Below are positions 28,301 through 42,700 of a DNA stretch of 64,000 nucleotides, piece by piece. A program made the position numbers and the translations under genes. The notes beneath the pieces were generated by a model. The model saw only the letters and a list, made by a program, of their open reading frames with translations, had not been told where the DNA came from and did no database searches. The stretch is from Phalacrocorax aristotelis. Its lineage: Eukaryota > Chordata > Aves > Suliformes > Phalacrocoracidae. Each line of letters begins with the position of its first letter. The stretch's first letter is position 1. Location of the stretch: assembly GCF_949628215.1 (NCBI RefSeq), contig NC_134282.1:1471001-1535000 (forward strand). Reading direction: 5' to 3'.

Positions 28301-30510
28301 TACAAGGAGACCCGTAGGGGCCCAACAGGTCTGATGGATGCGTCCTGCTTTCAGTGACACCAGCAGAATGCTGAATGACTCCATTCAGTTGTACCAACAA
28401 CAAGCAAAATTTTACTCACTGGGTGCAGACAAATCTAGAGGGTTTTAGTGAGATACATGCCCATGGGAGACATAAGGGAAAAAACCATTATTTTTGTATG
28501 ACGGAAGAGTATGAATGAGTTCTGGCCATTTTCAAATCACATTGGGCCAATGCAGAGAAACCTGCCGGTATAGAAACATAAGGGAAGCGAAGTTTCTAGG
28601 GCTATCATCCCAGCTGGGATAATTTGCCACAGGCCTACAGAAATGTAAACTGACCCATAAGAACTTGCTCCAGCTACAAATCTCCCCACTGATACATTTA
28701 ATTCAACAGCTTTTGGCCTGGTCATGCTCTTGTTGAGGTTTCACATCTACTTTCTGAATTGTGTTCGTTCACCTTATATGTTCTCTCCTTGCCCTGCCTT
28801 CTCTCTCTGACATGTGTCTTGTAGCAGACGAAGCAAAAAGAGAAACTGTTCTGCTATTGTGATCCATCACATCAGAAAATATTTGAGGGAAGCAAAAAAG
28901 ATTCTTCTTCATAACAGAATCCACTGAGTCCTGGCTGAGGTTCAGATTACACAGATCACCTAGTCTCTATTAAAAACATAACTATAATTGTTTCAGAAAA
29001 TGCCAATATATCCAAGATATTGGAATTTGAAACTAAAATTCTGCAGATAAGTAACTTCTTTAGAAATTTTGTCATTTTTATCTGTACATAGTCAATGTTA
29101 TAAAGATTTAAGTAAAAAAAATTATCTCAAAATGTGTTAGATTTGATAACTACAGAGACTAGAATATGAGATTAGATATTAGTTAATAAAATATCTATGA
29201 AGCACACATCCTTCTGGAAAGAGCACTCCTAGGGTACAAGCTCTGTATCTGAGCATCTTCTAAGTAGGTTAGTAAGGAAGGGTCCTAAGGGAAGGCACTG
29301 CCTGCTGCAGTTTGAATCTGACACAGAACAGTGCTTGCCTGTTGGTACGAGTTGGCCTGAGGCAGCCCGCTCCATGCCAGCTTTGCCTCCCCTCCTGCAG
29401 ATGCTCTCAGCCCCTGCTGTCGGTTACCGCTGCCAACGGTGTGCCTCCCACAGCCAGGAAGCAGACAAGCACAGTCACTGTAAATGTTATGGGTTGCAAA
29501 AGATGGCAGTTCTGATCCTTCTCAAAAACAGGCAGCTGAGAACTGGCAAACTGATCTTCAGCCTACAGAAAATCTCACACAGGGAGACCTTTTCTCATTG
29601 GATGTGACCTCCCGTTTACAGAGTTTTTAACCTCAATTACCTCATTCAGTGCATAAAATGGAAGGAAAGTGAACATTCAGGCATGCAATAAGTGTTTCAT
29701 TTTTCTCTCCTCACTCAGGTAGATAGGTAACACCTGCCTCAGAACGATCTTATAGTGGAGCAAGATATCTTTGTGTAACAACATAGAGAAAGCTTAGCTG
29801 TGCAGGTGTTCTCAGGTCTCAAAGTCTGTTCTCAGTGTTCTTTCTTTTTAGATGTATGTTATTCCAGTGAACGAAATACAGTTGATCTCAACTGGAGAGC
29901 CGCTCATCAATTTGGAAATGATAATGAACAGATCCATTAAGTACACAATTCTCATTTATGTTTCCTTTATATTTTTGTAGGGCTTCAGATCGGATAATAC
30001 ACAAGTCAAACTGCAATAGTTTCCTCATGTCAGAGATTAAATGCTTGTTTCCTCCCCTTCACCAAACTGTTTGTTATTTACCCCTGTGCAGACCACCGAG
30101 CCCCTCATACCTGCAGAGTTTCATAAATATAAATCATACCGTAGCGTTTTCATCCTAATGTAGCACTTCAAAACAGATAAACTGCAAACCTGAGAAGAAC
30201 CAGGGAGAGGGAGAGTATATAGCAGAAAAATGTTCCTAAGAAGAGAGTGGAAAGATAAAAATAGAACATGCACACAGCAGAAAACAGAAAGCCAATCTTC
30301 AGATTCCATGGGTAAATCCAAAGGAAACTGCTGTGATCCTCCAAACATCTCCATTTGGATATGTGTCAGAGCTTTCCCACACAAGCCTTGTGCTCCTTTC
30401 TCAGTTCTGGTAAAATGGTTCCAAACCCTCCAAGATTATGTACCTCCCTCCTCCTGCAACTTCCCCTGTTCTTTTGCCCAAGCCAAGATGCGCGGCTGAG
30501 GCACACCTCT

Positions 30511-30768
30511 CATAGAATGTTAGAATGCCCTGAGCTGGGAGGGACCCACAAGGACCATCGAGCCCAGCTCCTGTCCCTGCACAGCACACCCCAAATTCAC
30601 TCCATGGCTCTGAGGGCCTTGTCCAAGTGCTTCTTGGATTTCACCAGGCTGGTGCCATGATGCCTCCCTGGGGAGCCTGTTCCAGGGCTCCACCACCCTC
30701 GGGGGGAAGGACCTTTTCCTAATACCCAACTTTAACCTCCCCTATCCCGCCCTCCCTGGCTTCTCCAG
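30511..30768 (-). mobile_element. CR1 LINE 3' fragment, same subfamily as the 9704 copy
   Basis: It begins CATAGAATGTTAGAATGCCC and then follows the 9704 copy nearly base for base for about 230 bp (GAGGGACCCACAAGGACCAT and so on). The minus strand encodes RKRSFPPRVVEPWNRLPREA again. It extends slightly further into ORF2 (TTTAACCTCCCCTATCCC) than the 9704 copy. Confidence 0.9.
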
Positions 30769-33559
30769 CCCAATAAGCTGCTCAGTGGGATAGAGGAGAA
30801 GGACAAGGAAGCCAGAGAACTTGACCAGGTTTGACCCTTCGTTTCCACAGCAGCACCTGGCAGCTAGAGCTGCACCTCCTCCAAGAACCACAGCCAGTTG
30901 CTTGGGGACTGCAGCTCTGTGCTCAAAGGGATAAAGCCCAGCAGCACTCTGCATTGTTAAGCAAGTGAAATCCAGCTGGGTTGGCTTAGCCATCGCTACA
31001 CTGCCTCCTCCTTCCATGTACCGACCCACAGGGAGCCAGTCCCTGTGTGGCATCTGTGTATGCTGCAGAGCCACTTAATGCCGCAACATCCCAGAAATCC
31101 TTAACCATGTAAATCAAGTCACATCCTAAGAATGTCAAGATAAAAAATGACAGTTATAGTCTTCACCAATTAACTTGTGGGTTCTGAGCCTTCAAGTTAG
31201 ACTGTGTCCATACCCTCAGTGTTTTGAATGATACCACGAAGGCTTGATCCGTATTCAACTTATTTCTTTACAAAATGAAAACAGACTGTCTTCAAATCAC
31301 TGGACATCAGTGTTCGGGGCTTCATCTAAACAATCACTAGGATGTAGAGATGCTTTTGTTGTTTTCTAATAGCAGAATAAAACTGTGATCCCAGCAGTGC
31401 CTAGCAGGTTTCTCTATGAACAGAAAATAAAGCACTCTGCTGTTAAATACAACATTGCAACTGAAAGTGCAGGTGGGCTAACCAAGTAAGGGAAGAGGCC
31501 CACAGATGCTCAGATAATCTATGTATACTGGAAATGATTGTTACAATGCTTATTTTACAGTTATTAAAGACAGAAAACTCCTGGGCCATTCTTCTAGTTC
31601 TTTCCTTAAAACTATTTTTCCTTGTAAACAAGTCTATCACAAACTCTTTTGAAATTAAACTTCAGTAACTTTAAAATTAAATGAAGAGTAAAATACGGTA
31701 AAACCCATATATTCTCCAGGAGCAACAAGAAAGGCCAAGACTAATCTGAGCGGCACCTTACTAGAATCTTAGTCTTCCAGTTGCCTATTATAATTAAAGC
31801 TCAATTGTAAAGTATGGTGACAATCTATTTTCACACATACAAGTGCACACATACCCCACACTTTAATAGCCTCCTTAAAAAATCAGTACTGACTAGTCTT
31901 GAGACAGGAATTTCCACATATGAAACAGAAATGCGTTTCTAGAAATAAAAAAAGATGTGATAAAACAGTCCAGTTCACGTCTGATGGGAGAGAATCAAAT
32001 GCTGGAACTTCATCTAGAAATCAGCCATATTTCACACTAACTTAATGTGCTTTAGAGCCAGGTTTCAGTGCGCTGGATAAATTACAGCTTTGCCACTCTT
32101 TGCTGCAGAGACCAAGCATTGGAAGGACTCTGGTTTTGCAGATAAGAAATTACACATGGTATTAAATTCTCTTTTAACACCCACTGTTATAACATCACCG
32201 AGTACATGTACACGTTGGTGTCCTGGGCCTCCTCGGTTAAGCTGTCAGTTTAGAACAAAGCATATTTAGGATACAGTTTCAATACCGGGAAATAGAGAAG
32301 TCAGTGCTGACGCACACATTTCCAAAGCTGAAAGGACAAGCCTTCAGTCTAAAGCTATAAATTATTCATTGCATATTCTGACACATTGGGGAAGAGACCT
32401 GAATATTCATACACCACGCAACTGGTAAGTCCCTATAAATTTGGGAAATTATGAGATTGTGGAACCTCTCCTTATTTTCATTACACAGGCCTTATGGGAC
32501 AAGCTGTGCCACAGTGGATTTCACTGACACAAGACATGCAATCAGAACAGATGAATTTGTGGAAGACTTGAGCCTTGAATCAGAGTTCCTAGCTTTTGAA
32601 GCAGTTTTCCCCAGAACAAGTGGGGATGCCAGCAATTTGAGAACTGTATTCTGAAATCACAAGCACTCATAAAAGGTTGCCAATCATATTGCACTCATTT
32701 GCTGATCAGTTTGGAAGCTGTTTTCACAATGCGTCTATATTCAAGAATATAAACATCTGATCGGTGAGCCTCTGTTGCCGTAAGACCTGTAGCCATTTAT
32801 AACTAGATGAAATGAGTGCAAAGCATAACCATTCAAATTCGGCGGCAGGTTCCATCCATTGTGCATTAATAAAATTGACTACTTAATGCCCTTAATGATA
32901 TAGAATGTCAGTGCCCCAAAATTACATCTCTATAAAACAAAATAACTATGTCTGTAACATCAGTAAAAACTTTTACAGACAAAGTATGTTACAGCACTGG
33001 CCAGGCAGTGGGAAATCAAGACTGCAGTGTTCTTCTTCCTTTTGAAAAATCATTTCATTTAACCAATTAGTGTTCTTGTCACAAACACGTTCTGGACAGA
33101 TGCCATATATCCACTTACGCCCTCGAGTTTGGTGTCCAAGACCAGAAAAAAGTCCTCTGCCACTTTCCTTGCCTTTTCCCTACCCTTTCTCTACAACCAG
33201 CAGCTTTCAGTCGGCCTGATACATACTACTATAATCTGCATTCAGGATGCATCCAAAATTCAGACACATTGTGCTTTTGTGTTCTTTTTCAGGAGACAGG
33301 CTGACCCCAAACCTGTTGTGACACAGCTGAAGAATGAAAATCAAGACAGACACAACATTTAGAGGGTCCAGCTTACTCTATAGGTTTTTTAGAAATGCTG
33401 TTCTTCCAAGTGTCAGTGGATGTGAGGGGCAGAAAAGCCTCAGGGGATGAAATACCTGAGTGAGAATGTGGTGTCCATGTGGTACGGTGATATGGCTCTA
33501 CATGTGCCATATAGAAAAAGAATGGTCCTTTTGTTAAGAACGGCTTGGAGCCTGAGCAT

Positions 33560-33670
33560 GTGAACTCCACTTCTGACACTCCCACAAAGCTTCTGTGTGA
33601 TCCTGGGCACCTACTATAAATTTTGTGCCTCAGTTTCCCTCTAAAATGGAGTTAACACTTCCGTTCCCCA
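33560..33670 (+). repeat. MIR-like SINE fragment
   Basis: CTTCTGTGTGATCCTGGGCA, then CTACTATAAATTTTGTGCCTCAGTTTCCC and CTAAAATGGAGTTAACACTT, matches the MIR core (tgtgtgaccttgggcaagtcact...cctcagtttcc...taaaatgg) in forward orientation. The CCTCAGTTTCC block is intact. Confidence 0.7.
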
Positions 33671-35431
33671 TCTTCTGTCCATCTATCTTGAACTCTAAAC
33701 AATTAAGACATAGACTGACTCACAACGCCTCATCCAAATACATCCCATTCTTATCTGGCATATCTAGGGATGGCAAAAACTCTGCTATTAATACTTAAAT
33801 AGTAATTAGTAGTATGAAGAGTGCCCAGACTCTGCCGCCACTTAATCTCTGTACTTCCATTTTCCCACTGCAATATTATTACTTTTTTATTTCTCCTGAT
33901 GTGTAATGAAGCATATATTAGCTTTGACAGTCCAGTGCCTCTGAGCACACAATTCCAGGAGAGCACGAAGGACTCTTGGGCCTAACAGCTGATAGTGGGC
34001 ACCTCTTTACAAATGAGTTGGGTAAGATTAAATGATGCAAAGAATAAAAGTGATGTTAACTGATGGCCGTTGCAAAGAGTTATTTTCAGGAGACTGTTCC
34101 CCACAATGGGTTTCACTAATGCAAGGCAACAGGAGAGCAAGTTAAAGTGACTAAGTGTACGGGTTATGTTTATGGTTGAGACAATCAAAGCTGCCCTAAA
34201 AGTCGAGGCACCCAATTTCTGTGAATGTTAATTGAAAACAAGTGTTTAGAGTTTCCAAGTTGCCTTTAAAGAGCTCAGCACCATCAAAAATATTTTCTCC
34301 TAATGAAACAATTTTTCAGAGCTCCTTTTTCACTTAAACCCCTGAAAGGAGCTACTGTTTTTTCAGAACTGGCTGCGCGGCTGTGGTTATGCTTTGGGCA
34401 GCAGCGCAACCTCCGCAAGTTGAAACAACCATTCTGGCCCTGCTTCCATGCATATTCCTACCCATCTTGCCTCTGAGCTTGCCAGTAATTGCAGAACATC
34501 AGAATCTTACTCACGTGGCTGCTTATTTGCTTTAGAAGTTGCTGTTCACTCTTCCATAGAGGAAAAATAATTATTTTTAATTATGTCATAAGGTAAATAC
34601 CTTTCATCACTAAGGCCACCCGGATTCTATTGGGGTAAAAGCCTAAGAAACAGCTATCACACTCACACATGCAGCTGGTGAGCTGAACTATAGCCATGAA
34701 TAACAGTATATGTGCTAAGTATGGTAATCATTTGTGCTCAGACACCACCTTACAGTCTTTATTCATCATTCCACCTACTCACTGATACAGGAAAGTAAAA
34801 TCACCTCCATTTAAACATGAAAATCTGAGGCACAGAAATCTAAGGCCAGTCTAACTCTAAGAGCCTGGGTTTGATGACACAATGCCTTTGGCGGCAACAG
34901 CAGCACAAAGTATTCCTGCCCTGAGCCAGTCAATGATGCTTCTTCCTCCCCATCGCGGCCTACCTGCTTTGTGCCACTTATCACTGACTGAAGTGCTGAA
35001 ATCACAGCTAGATGTTTCCTAACAACATTTATCAGATATTCATGAATATTGCTAGTAATTTGCAGGAATTTTGCCACATACATTGACGTCTTTGAATGCA
35101 GACAGGCAGAGCTACAAATACGTCAGATGCAAAATATGTGAACTAACGCAGCAGAACATCACCTGCATCTGACACTGATCATGCACGTTGTGTGAATGTC
35201 ATATACTTTGTGTGAGCTGAGAGATACGACTCTCTCTCATAGCTTTAAGCCGCTTTCGATTAATGCCACACTACCCTTTATCACTGTGAGAAACACATAG
35301 GATTCAGACATCCACTTTAGGGTGGAACAAATTATACCCTAAACTCCAATGCCTGTAGCAGTTCAGTCTTTACTGGGAGTTAGGAACCCTGTTTCGGGAG
35401 AATGCGCTCACTTCAACCTCATGCTCACTGT

Positions 35432-35512
35432 CTTCTCCAAGATCACACAGCAGCAAATCAGGGGCAGAGCAGGCAATGGCACTCCAGTTTCCTGACTCTT
35501 GGCATGGTGCCT
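35432..35512 (-). repeat. MIR-like SINE fragment, reverse
   Basis: TCCAAGATCACACAGCAGCA, then AATCAGGGGCAGAGC and TTTCCTGACTCTT, is the reversed MIR core (ccaaggtcacacagcaagt...ggcagagc...cctgactcc). Confidence 0.6.
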
Positions 35513-38500
35513 TTGGCGCTGGATATTACTTCCCTGCTTTTGAAACTCATGCAGAACAAATTTTAACATAGTCCATGGATACAAAATGAAGTTTTAAAAA
35601 AAAAAAAGCCCACACTGAAAAGTCACGTTCGGAACACTGACTTCTCATCGCTGCATACATATTTCCCACTGACATGAACAGTAACGTGGCATTTCAGTGT
35701 GGTGTTCTGAGTATTACGGTGCTTAAGGAGTGGAAGCACATAGCCCCTGCGAAGCAGCCTCAGGTGGATTTACATCCCTGTCTGCTCTTTCAAAGCGACA
35801 GTTTCTGATCTCTGCTTTCCGTTGGTTACTAAGCGGCTAGAAACAAGTATATTGTACACAGGTAAACAGTTATTGTATACATCTGGGTCACTAGCCAGAC
35901 TGTAATGCAACCTGCCGTTAGTGGTAATGCACACCGGGTTCCGCTGCACACACATCTAATGGCTGCAGCACTTCAGCCCTATTTAGACATTCTGCTACCC
36001 AGCTTCAGAAACGCACAACAGGATGTGGATGTTGCTCTGGCAAAAGAAATCATTCCTAAAAACCTGCAGGTTTTCCTCATACAGAAAAGTTCTTGAAAAG
36101 CTTAGAGCTATTCAGCATTTCGCAAGATTCCCATCCTTTCTTGGAAATCTCTCCTTGCTTCAGGGTACGTGGCAGGCATTGCAGGTGGGACGTTCCTCAG
36201 GAGGATGTTACAAATGACAAAAAGCCTCGCTGAGGACAAAGGAAGATGCATAAAATAGAGCAGCTTTTGACTTGCATTTTTATGCGTGCAAGCTAACCAA
36301 CTACACACATCCCTGCCCTTTTCATGGTCCTTAAGCCAAGACAGGAGCAATCTGTCTGCCTAGACCCCTGAACTGCAGCACGCACTCATCCACAGGGATC
36401 CTGCAATAGCTATAAAACAGAGCGGAAGCATGAAGAATCAGTTCATATTCCAATCCGTTCTGTACAGATCCAGTAACGGAGGAAATACACAGACTGACAA
36501 ACACAGCAAAAGCACGAAGCGGCTTCTCCTTATGTAACAGTATCCTTCCCCCCAGCCTGTGCAGCAGCGTAGCCTTTTAATTGCTGCAAAGGCTGTAATG
36601 AACCTCACAACTTGTTTACAAAATAGCGATCCCTCATTAATCATTCTCTATTTCTCCTATGTCGCACTGCATATTAAAACGTTGTAGGCTTTTTAAAATA
36701 GGTCTTGCTTATATAATACCAGGCACATATGAAGTGAACATGAAATAGAAGCCTTGACTCTACAGCAGTTGACAGAAAGAAACATCCGTATGATTCCTCT
36801 GCAGCTTGAAGCAATACTGTCTTCACCGAAAAATTTTTCTCCAATTCATTCTCAAAATTCAGTACATTTAATCTTAATAAATGTGCATAGCGCACCGCCC
36901 CAAAGGAGTCATCACATACCTTAGCCTAGAACACTGTCAGCAAATAGCTCACTTCTTAAGAAGATCATAACTACAGAGCTCACTTGAACTGGTTCTTCAT
37001 TTGGAGATCTAAAAAATGCTCACTTTATGTAAACAATCACATACATTCACGTTACTGAACTGCGGCTGGAGTAGGCATAGCAAGTGCTCCCTGGAAACCT
37101 GCGCAGGGTGGAGGCCTGAGCCAGGGTGTGACACCTCAGCAGGCACCACGACTGCATCCCAGGAAACGCTGGAGAGGCTCTGAGGGTCACCGTCCCTACG
37201 GACGTCAGGTTTATAAGGAAGATTAATAGGGTCCAGTGGCAAAATTTAGGGCATTAGGCAGGAAGCTGAAGATAAGGAATCTCTCTCACAGGAGTCCCTG
37301 CAGTGTTCCCAGTACTTCACGTGGGGCCAAACATGGAAGCAAAATCTCTATGTAGAGATGAGAAAATGGTGTGACGAAGGGCATTTCAGATGCAATGAGG
37401 GAGTTTATGCAGGATGAATTTGGCATCGCCTAAACAAGATGGGAACCAGGCTACTGGTGACAGAAAACTCTTTAAACTAGGGTATTATAGAAAGCTGGAG
37501 TAGAAGAACACATGGTTTGGGTTGTTCCATCTCTGGGGTGAAGTCATGGGAACACTGCATCTTTCAAATATGGTGCAGAAAACATTCTGCAAAAGTTTAA
37601 CACAAAATTACAGAGACTAGCATGCCTAGCTTTAATGAAAATATTGATATAAAAGACACAGGAGAAACCTGTAGAAGAGAATTAGTGGGATTCTGTAAAC
37701 TCAGTAAACTATAAAGGAAAACCAAGTAGAAGAAAGAATTGTCCTATATGTTAAAGTCAAATGGGAAAAGTACAGCACTAAGGCTATTACTATTTACTTG
37801 ACCACAGTGGTGACAGCCTGTAACATGCTGAAGGCTGTGAGAGCAGGAAACACTATCTGAATGTAACACATGTTGATGATAGACGTGGTGTCAAGACTAC
37901 GTACCTAGGCATCACTGACAGCTGCTTCCTTAATTAGCTCCTCACAGTTTGCTGGAAGAAAAGCAATTCGTGGCTCGATTCTGAGCACCATATAGCACTG
38001 GCTCGTAATGTCCCTGTAGGATCACAGGAATTAGAGAGACAAACTACTCCACCAAGAAAGAAGAGTCATGCACAAACGCCCATGCAATCAAGGCATTCTC
38101 AGTCTGTCAAGACTGCGTCCAAGCCAGGTGAGGTTTCCATCAAAGAGGAACTGAAGGAGTCCCCTGAATACAAAGCTATTAGTTTATTGTCATATATATA
38201 CAACTCTATGTAGTCCTTTGAATTTGGCAGCATTTCAAATTATTTTATCCATGCATAAATAAAGAAGCCACAAGAACTGAATCCAGACACACATTCTCCT
38301 CCCATAAACTCGAGATGTATCACATGAAAAACATGGCTTCTAAAAATGGTGATTTTGTGTAAAAGAAAAAAATAAACTGCACTGTGGCACATTTGCCTGC
38401 TAAAAATGACAAAAAAGCTACCGGATGCCAACAGAGAGCTCAACTGATTGCCTAACCAGTTCCCCTTGCTGTTCAAGATGCGTTACCTTTTTGCACTAGT

Positions 38501-39284
38501 ACTCATTGAAAACATTATACAATTTTTTAATAGAATTGAACATTCCTTTATACCTATAGCGTACACAGACACACAGAGGCAAACACAAGTACAGATTTTT
38601 ATTCCATAGTGTGATGCAGCTAATTTGAACTTGTTCTTGGTAACACTCAAAAAGCTAATAGGTTTTCAAATTAGGCTATTGAGGTTTCATCGTGCTTTCG
38701 TTAGGGGCATTAACGAAACGCTCAGTGATTTTACCAAGAGCCAGGATTTGCTCCTTAGGAAGATAAGAAAACTTAATATTAAGTGTTGCAATCTTCTTAA
38801 AATATATTGTCACTCTTCATTGATTTTCAGAACTAGCATCTCTTAAGTAGTTGATTCATTTGTTACGATAAGTTCTGCTGATGCCTCAGGCTTTTCTGAG
38901 TTTCTTTTTACTTTATTTTCTGGTCTGGTAGAAAGATAAATGCCCAATGAACACGGGAGTTTTAAAGTAATTTTCATTTTAATTTACATGGTTTTGTAAG
39001 ATTGTAGTTGCTGTGTGTGATTTCTAAAAACGCAATAATTTGCATACATTAAGAAGGTATGTGTGTGCAGTATGTCATTACTTCTGTCTCCTGCATAGCT
39101 TTTCTACAGAAAAGAGATTCTGATTCCAAATTATGAAAAATAATGTCAATAAATACTGTAGAGAAATTAAATTAGTAATACTTGGCAATTATTTCTTCTC
39201 TTGAAACATTAATAATTGGGTCTTGTTCAGAATCTGTCTAATTCTGAGTGTAAGTGAAGACCCACTGGAGCCAGAAAATACGTC

Positions 39285-39365
39285 ATAAATTTTAACTCCA
39301 TTTAACTGACAAGGAAACTAAGAACTGGAAGGCTTAAGAGACTTGCTACAGCTTTTCAAACCTTG
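39285..39365 (-). repeat. Probable MIR-like fragment, reverse
   Basis: CATTTAACTGACAAGGAAAC, then TAAGAACTGGAAGGCTTAAGAGACTTGCTACAG, is a diverged reversed MIR core (attttacagatgaggaaactgag...aagtgacttgccca). Confidence 0.45.
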
Positions 39366-39739
39366 CCTGCATTCCGAAAAATTTAGCCTTTTTAGAAGTC
39401 CTCAAACCCACGCACCATGTTCTTTTTGTCACCAGAAGGAGCTACTGAGTACTGTGCAGTTTTGAAGTCCGGCCAATGCCAAGACTCCTGGCATGTTCCG
39501 GGCGGCATGCGAACCATGCACTTGAGGGAAAAAACAATGAAGTAAATTGCATTTATTTAAGGATGGATTACATCAGTTAAAAGGGTTGAAGGTAAAGCAG
39601 ACATTTAGAAGGGAACAGTAATTATAACCACTGACACATATCCATTATAAACTTGAAAAAATATGAGCAAAATGTATTTGCATGTAGCTCACATCTCTGT
39701 ATATGCTGTTGTACGGCTTGGCCGGCAACGCCACGGAGT

Positions 39740-39753
39740 TCAGCAGAGGGCAG
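39740..39753 (+). promoter_or_regulatory. CTCF-type binding motif
   Basis: TCAGCAGAGGGCAG agrees with the CTCF core CCASYAGRKGGCRS at 13 of 14 positions. It lies about 21 kb upstream of the PEX5L exon in a locally CpG-containing patch (GGCCGGCAACGCCACGG just before it). A CTCF site would be reasonable in an intergenic desert, but occupancy is unknown. Confidence 0.4.
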
Positions 39754-42700
39754 TTCTTTCACAGCGCTTTAACACTGCAGCATCGAGGTGGGGAGCAGTC
39801 ACCGCTTCAGTTATAACCACAGCAATAGTGAACTTTACCTTAGTTTCACAAGCTCTATTCTTTTGGCCTCCTCTTAAAAACAGAGATGTCTCCTGCCTTG
39901 GAGACTTTTTTTTTTAACCTGAGTGATGAGAATTATTCACAATTTTCCAAATTAAATCCCTCTAATGCCTTACAAAATAACATTGAAAGTTTCTTTCACA
40001 GTTCCACTGGAAATTTCTTGCCCGACACACACCTCAGGTTATTTACTTTGTTTCATGACTGCATCAAACTGATGGCTCGCAGCAATCCTGTAAGGCTCCC
40101 TCCTCCTCCTGTCATTTTCAAATAATAACTGTCTGGCTTTAATCATATATGTTTATATTTAAATAGTTGTAGGCTTCATGCAAGAATTATTCAACGAGGT
40201 TCTCTAGTTTGTGTAAACAGGATGTTGGATTTCTCATGCCTCCTGGCTTGAAAAGCTAATTCTATAAACCCATATAAGTCAGGGCCTTAGTCAACCTTGA
40301 ACAGCGCTGATTAGGATGGGACTTGCCTCGATCAAGTTATTCCATAATTAGCCCCTGCAATGTTCCTCAGCCCTTTTCCAAAGCATCTAGGGTATCATTT
40401 TCAGAGTCACAATACTGGATTAATATTGATAACAATAATATTTGCACTTGCTTGAGTGTCTTGCTCATGGCACAGGAGGGTTTGAATTAGTATGCTTCTG
40501 CAGGAACAAGTAAACACTGAGGCAGATTAGAAAACAGCCTTGCACTTAGGAACTTAATCATTTAAAGTAACATCTTTGGTATCGCATTAGTCACATTCTT
40601 GACAGAGCAAAGGACTATGAAACCTACTGGAATTTTCATACTGATGTGACCCAGACTTAGTCTCTCCCTAGATTTTGTTTAATCCAGAGCCATTATACTA
40701 TTAGCTGTATTTACTTACGATCACTTTTCAGCTGTGCTCTCTCGTGTTTCCTTACATGATCCTGTTTCTCGCTCTGGTTCCTCTCTAATTCTTTTCCCTG
40801 GCTTTCATGGTTGAACTCTTCTTTTATCTCTCCTTGTTCTATTTGCTTGAAATAACAGGTCTAGCACTTAGATTTGTTTTTGTACTTATCACAGAGCAGG
40901 ATCTTCCCATTAATTACATTCACTCTTCTGCAATTTTAGCCTTTGTTTTGGTTTGAACAACTGTCTAATTTTTAGTTACTTAACAAAACCCTTTTTCCTT
41001 TACATTCACAACCTGCTATTTGCTTTTAGAAAGCACCTCTATCCTGTTGTACATCTTGGAGGAATGCACACGAAGCCTTCAAGGTTTGACATCTCAGAAA
41101 CCTTGGGAACATATCTCATTCCACTTCCCCCGCTTGCCTTCAAAAGAAACCCCCAAAAGAAAGATTTGCTCTTCTATGCAATGGAAAACTAGATCAACTA
41201 GAACTATTGGCTTTTATCTTCTTTAAGTTAACATCTACTTCATATCTGATTTCTGTGCCTCTGCGCTGTAAAAAGTAGAGTAATAGAAGAACCATAGAAA
41301 GCTCCCACATAATTAATTTTTGGTCTTTTGGCTAGAACTGTACCAAAATCACTCACCATTTTGATTTAATCTGCTCCCCCCCACCCTAGTTTTTATGACT
41401 TATTTCCTTAGCAGCCAGTTATCACCCCTGCCATGGCAAGCTGGGCACCGGGCCACTGAGCTATAGCTATGTGCCCACCAGGACTCACCCCTTTGCAGCA
41501 CAAAATCAGAGAAACAGGCAAACAAGACAGCCCTCACCTCATCACCAAGTTCTAATGTTCCTTCTGCCTGGAACACGCCAATAGCTATTTTAGGTATCAG
41601 CTCTGGGGCTGTAAGGTATAAAAAGCAAGTTTGTCTGTGACTGAAATGGTCATAGTGCTTCTTGCTAATTAAGCTTTCTGTGATTCACCGGCACATCCAG
41701 CCAGCTCCCTGCAACTTTCCTACAGTCCACGGCGATCTTCTATTTAAGCTTTTAGGGTTTCTCCTGCCAGCTTTCCCAACAGTGAGAAGAGCAGTGCCCT
41801 GGCTCTGTGTTACGTGGTTAAGATAAACCAGGAAAAACAAGTGTGGGTGAGGGCTGGTCTGCAAATCAGTCACATCACCTCACAGGCCCATTTCACTGTA
41901 TGACACCGCTCACCTCTAACAGTAGCCACCGTGTACTCAAGAAAACTGTACTCAAGCACCCTCCTGTCAGTTGGCAGAAGCTGCCAAGGGTCTTGCACAC
42001 TCAAGGAGCCGAGTGATCCCAACTCCAGGTGGGAGACAGTGAAACCCCTAAATGTCTCCCACAAAGATGTCAATGGCAGTAAGAACAGGAGAACAACTTT
42101 TGCGCTGGAATATTAAAGACCATCTGATGGAAAAATACCGACTCCTCTCTAAAATGCTGCTCTGCTAAAGGAATGTGGAACACCGTTTTCTAGTTCTTTA
42201 TAGGTAGATGACCTCTTTATTACTTCTTAGGCATTGCTCCATTAGTCAGCTTTGCTCTTTCTGGCCCTGACCCTCGGCCGAGAGTTCTGCAGACTCCTGC
42301 TAATTGTTGCAAAAAATTGTACAGCGCTCAAAATTATTTCTGGATCATTGCAATTACCTGTCACTGTGAGTAAAGCCATTACCTGGAGGTACTTGTCATG
42401 GAATAAAGCAGTTCTCTATCATTAGTATGGTCTCATATGAGGGAAGAAATATAGGGAATTTGCTGGCAATATTCTTAAAGCTATTGGTCTAAAACTTCCA
42501 TAGGGAACTTATACAGGAAAAAGAGCATCACCTCACTGTTACATGCTTTCAAAATCATCAGATGCTACGGGGTACCTGGAGCACGGATCATTTTGTGAGT
42601 ACCAAACGATTATGGGGAATGCTGCTGACATATCCCCCTGTCAAGATTTAATAGGGTAGACTTGTCTATAAATAATGTGCTAAAGTTTGTCACACAAACC

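Larger units (their letters stand above)
20364..30510. other. Intergenic, only small repeat fragments
   Basis: Holds the tiny CR1 tail at 23668, a possible old repeat at 25288, short CA/GT runs near 21607 and 25380, and the MARE-like site at 23353. No exon, tRNA or other RNA gene was recognised. Confidence 0.5.

Noticed and set aside
30355..30729. Frames on both strands at 30355-30660 (plus) and 30401-30729 (minus)
   Set aside because: They overlap or lie within the CR1 fragment at 30511 and are parts or shadows of it.
32451..32654. 67-codon frame preceded by an acceptor-like TTTTCATTACACAG
   Set aside because: The acceptor-like tract is short, there is no donor or protein similarity, and the frame simply runs to a stop.
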